From assembly GCA_036399695.1 (NCBI GenBank), contig DASWMP010000272.1:1-7261 (forward strand): DNA of 7,261 bases. Reading direction: 5' to 3'. Position 1 is the first letter of the stretch. Every line of letters starts with the position of its first letter. Positions 6,050 through 7,261 of the stretch are shown here, one piece after another. Position numbers and translations under genes: made by a program. The notes beneath the pieces are model-generated. The model saw only the letters and a list, made by a program, of their open reading frames with translations. It was not told the DNA's origin and searched no databases. The DNA comes from DASVEE01 sp036399695. Its GTDB lineage: Bacteria; Acidobacteriota; Thermoanaerobaculia; Gp7-AA8.

Positions 6050-7234
6050 TCACAGCGGCCCGAAGGGCTCGCTCTTGTCACGCAGCGGAGAGCAGCCATT
6101 GCCGAGAGATACGGCGTCGAAGAGGACGCTTCTGCGGCCGGCCTGCTGGAGGACGACGACCCATGCCTGGCTGGCTTCGGACAGGCGGTTGAGATCCAGG
6201 TACAGCCAACCCTCGAACGAGCCGGAGGTCACCGGCGCCAGCCGGTCGTCGGAGATCCGGATGCGCTCGCCACTGAAAATCCGCGGCGGCACGATGGGCA
6301 CTTGAAAGCCGCCGCAGTTCACCTCGCAGGCCACGAACGGGTTCTCGCGGTCGTCGAACGTCGCCGCCTGCTGATAGCGGTGGAACTGGAAGCTCTCGTT
6401 GTTGTCCATTACTGTCAACGGCGGCTCGCGCCAGATGAGGAACGACGACCGGCCGAGATTCCCCACGGACGGCGCATCCCTCCAGTTCATCGCGAAGACG
6501 GCCGGCAGCGGCTGACGGCGGTCGACGCCGCGAGGAAGTCCGGCAGCCGCGGTGAGGCGTCCGTAGAACGTCTGTGGCCGCGGCAGGAACGTGCCGGAGG
6601 GCCCACCTTCCGGGACCGCGCGGATGTGGACCAGCGACGTCCCGGCCACGTCCGTCTCTCCGTTGTTCTCGACGAGCTGCCAATCGCCGATGAGAGCGTT
6701 GTCGTAGAGGAGGTCGTCGTAGTACGCCGCCTCCGTGGCGAATGTGTCGCGGCAGGCCGCGACGACGTCAATCGTCGCCCAGCCGACGCCACCGCCCAGC
6801 CGGGCGACGGCGGCTTCGCGGATCGCCGGTGGCAGGATGCCGCCGCCACATCGTGCAGCAGCGTTGGTGAGCTGGTTCTGGTTGTATTGCAGCGAGCGTG
6901 CGCCGCGCCGCGCTTCCGGTGAGGCCGTCACGCCGGTGGTCAGGACGGTGCGCAAATCGACGCTCTGCACGTCGTAGCCGGTGAGCTGCAGGTCGAAGCG
7001 CAGCACCGGCGCCCCCTCCTGCGACCACAAGGTCACGGCCGCAATCTGCGGAGCGGCCGATACATTCGTGATCGTGACGATCGTGGTCGTCCCTTCGTCG
7101 GTCTGAAAGTACGGCAGCATCAGCGTCGCCGCGGGAGCGACGCTGATGTCGCAGGAAGCGTCGTTGCCGATGACCTGCGCCGGCAGCGGGAGCGTCATCA
7201 GCAGCAAGGCCACCAGCAGCAACGCCACCACCAC
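6050..7234 (-). CDS. Secreted single-unit protein of the same unknown family, 5' end uncertain
   Basis: This protein of 394 residues from the GTG at 7234 is a diverged one-unit relative of the two large secreted proteins. The unit spans about residues 24-382, from NDASCD to LGNGCS, and keeps PAATLMLPYF, LTGYDVQS, TIDVVA, LLYDNALIGDWQ, LVHIRAVPEGG, DRRQPLP, DRENPF and GWLYLD. Six cysteines are present (28, 129, 161, 303, 307, 381). It lacks the family's third and fifth cysteines and has the CxxxC pair (303/307) also seen in unit B of the 2672-5185 protein. A Leu/Val-rich export segment ends near residues 18-20, but no Lys/Arg n-region precedes it, unlike M-R-K and M-K-K in the relatives. The frame stays open to 7261, and the upstream bases are an exact copy of SDR-gene sequence. 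The true start is therefore probably missing or replaced, and GTG 7234 is only a formal start with no Shine-Dalgarno site visible. The stop is TGA. Function is unknown. Confidence 0.82.
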   Translation of the reverse strand: MVVALLLVALLLMTLPLPAQVIGNDASCDISVAPAATLMLPYFQTDEGTTTIVTITNVSAAPQIAAVTLWSQEGAPVLRFDLQLTGYDVQSVDLRTVLTTGVTASPEARRGARSLQYNQNQLTNAAARCGGGILPPAIREAAVARLGGGVGWATIDVVAACRDTFATEAAYYDDLLYDNALIGDWQLVENNGETDVAGTSLVHIRAVPEGGPSGTFLPRPQTFYGRLTAAAGLPRGVDRRQPLPAVFAMNWRDAPSVGNLGRSSFLIWREPPLTVMDNNESFQFHRYQQAATFDDRENPFVACEVNCGGFQVPIVPPRIFSGERIRISDDRLAPVTSGSFEGWLYLDLNRLSEASQAWVVVLQQAGRRSVLFDAVSLGNGCSPLRDKSEPFGPL

Positions 7235-7261
7235 ACTTCCAAGATCTCCGGTCCCACCGGT
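7227..7261 (-). repeat. 35-bp exact direct repeat, copy at the window edge
   Basis: These bases are identical to 5840-5874 and end exactly at the last base of the window. In the minus frame they read T-G-G-T-G-D-L-G-S-V-V and run straight into the hydrophobic V-A-L-L-L signal segment of the single-unit secreted gene. A nucleotide-binding loop in front of a signal peptide makes little biological sense. A mis-joined contig end is the simplest reading. Confidence 0.9.

Noticed and set aside
5876..6922. Plus-strand open frame of 348 codons over the single-unit secreted gene and the gap beside it
   Set aside because: It is antisense to a gene with clear homology to the other family members, and no ribosome site or motif is visible.
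7227..7261. Terminal direct repeat as proof of a circular element
   Set aside because: The matching copy is internal at 5840-5874, not at the start of the window, so the two ends do not overlap and circularity is not supported.

Overview
The window is GC-rich and every gene I can support lies on the minus strand. In transcription order, from the right edge leftwards, these are: a single-unit secreted protein of unknown function (6050-7234, possibly continuing past the window edge), a short-chain dehydrogenase/reductase (SDR, 5281-5892), and two large secreted proteins (2672-5185 and 192-2675) that each carry two copies of the same roughly 370-400-residue unit. A cluster of REP-like palindromes (14-165) lies directly downstream of the last gene. 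No rRNA, tRNA, transposase or CRISPR array was seen. The base composition, the REP-like palindromes and the secreted family with NDDSCD, LLPYFEVD and LGNGCS motifs remind me of Acidobacteriota such as Vicinamibacteria. That assignment is inference only.

The main content is a paralogous family of predicted exported proteins represented by five units in three genes. Each unit begins with a motif close to N-D-D-S-C-D and ends at G-N-G-C-S. Between these it keeps an ordered series of motifs: PAATLLLPYF, a T-x-T/V-N-V strand, PQIA, LTGYDVQ, TIDV, LLYDN, LVHIRA-x-PEGG, DRRQPLP, DERENP and GWxYxN. I recognise no catalytic signature or characterised domain, so function is left open. In the two large genes the first units match each other best, as do the second units. 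The internal duplication therefore came first and the whole two-unit gene was copied later. The two large genes overlap by four bases (ATGA), which suggests coupled translation.

The SDR has a recognisable cofactor-binding N-terminus and a YxxxK active site, with its own Shine-Dalgarno site. It sits between the single-unit gene and the two-unit pair, and its link to the secreted proteins is not evident from sequence. A strong hairpin with a short T-tract (minus sense) lies between it and the downstream pair.

The right edge is suspicious. The last 35 bases (7227-7261) exactly repeat codons 7-18 of the SDR gene, in the same strand and reading frame, and they run into the signal peptide of the single-unit gene. 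This looks most like an assembly artefact at a contig end, although an in-frame recombination cannot be excluded.
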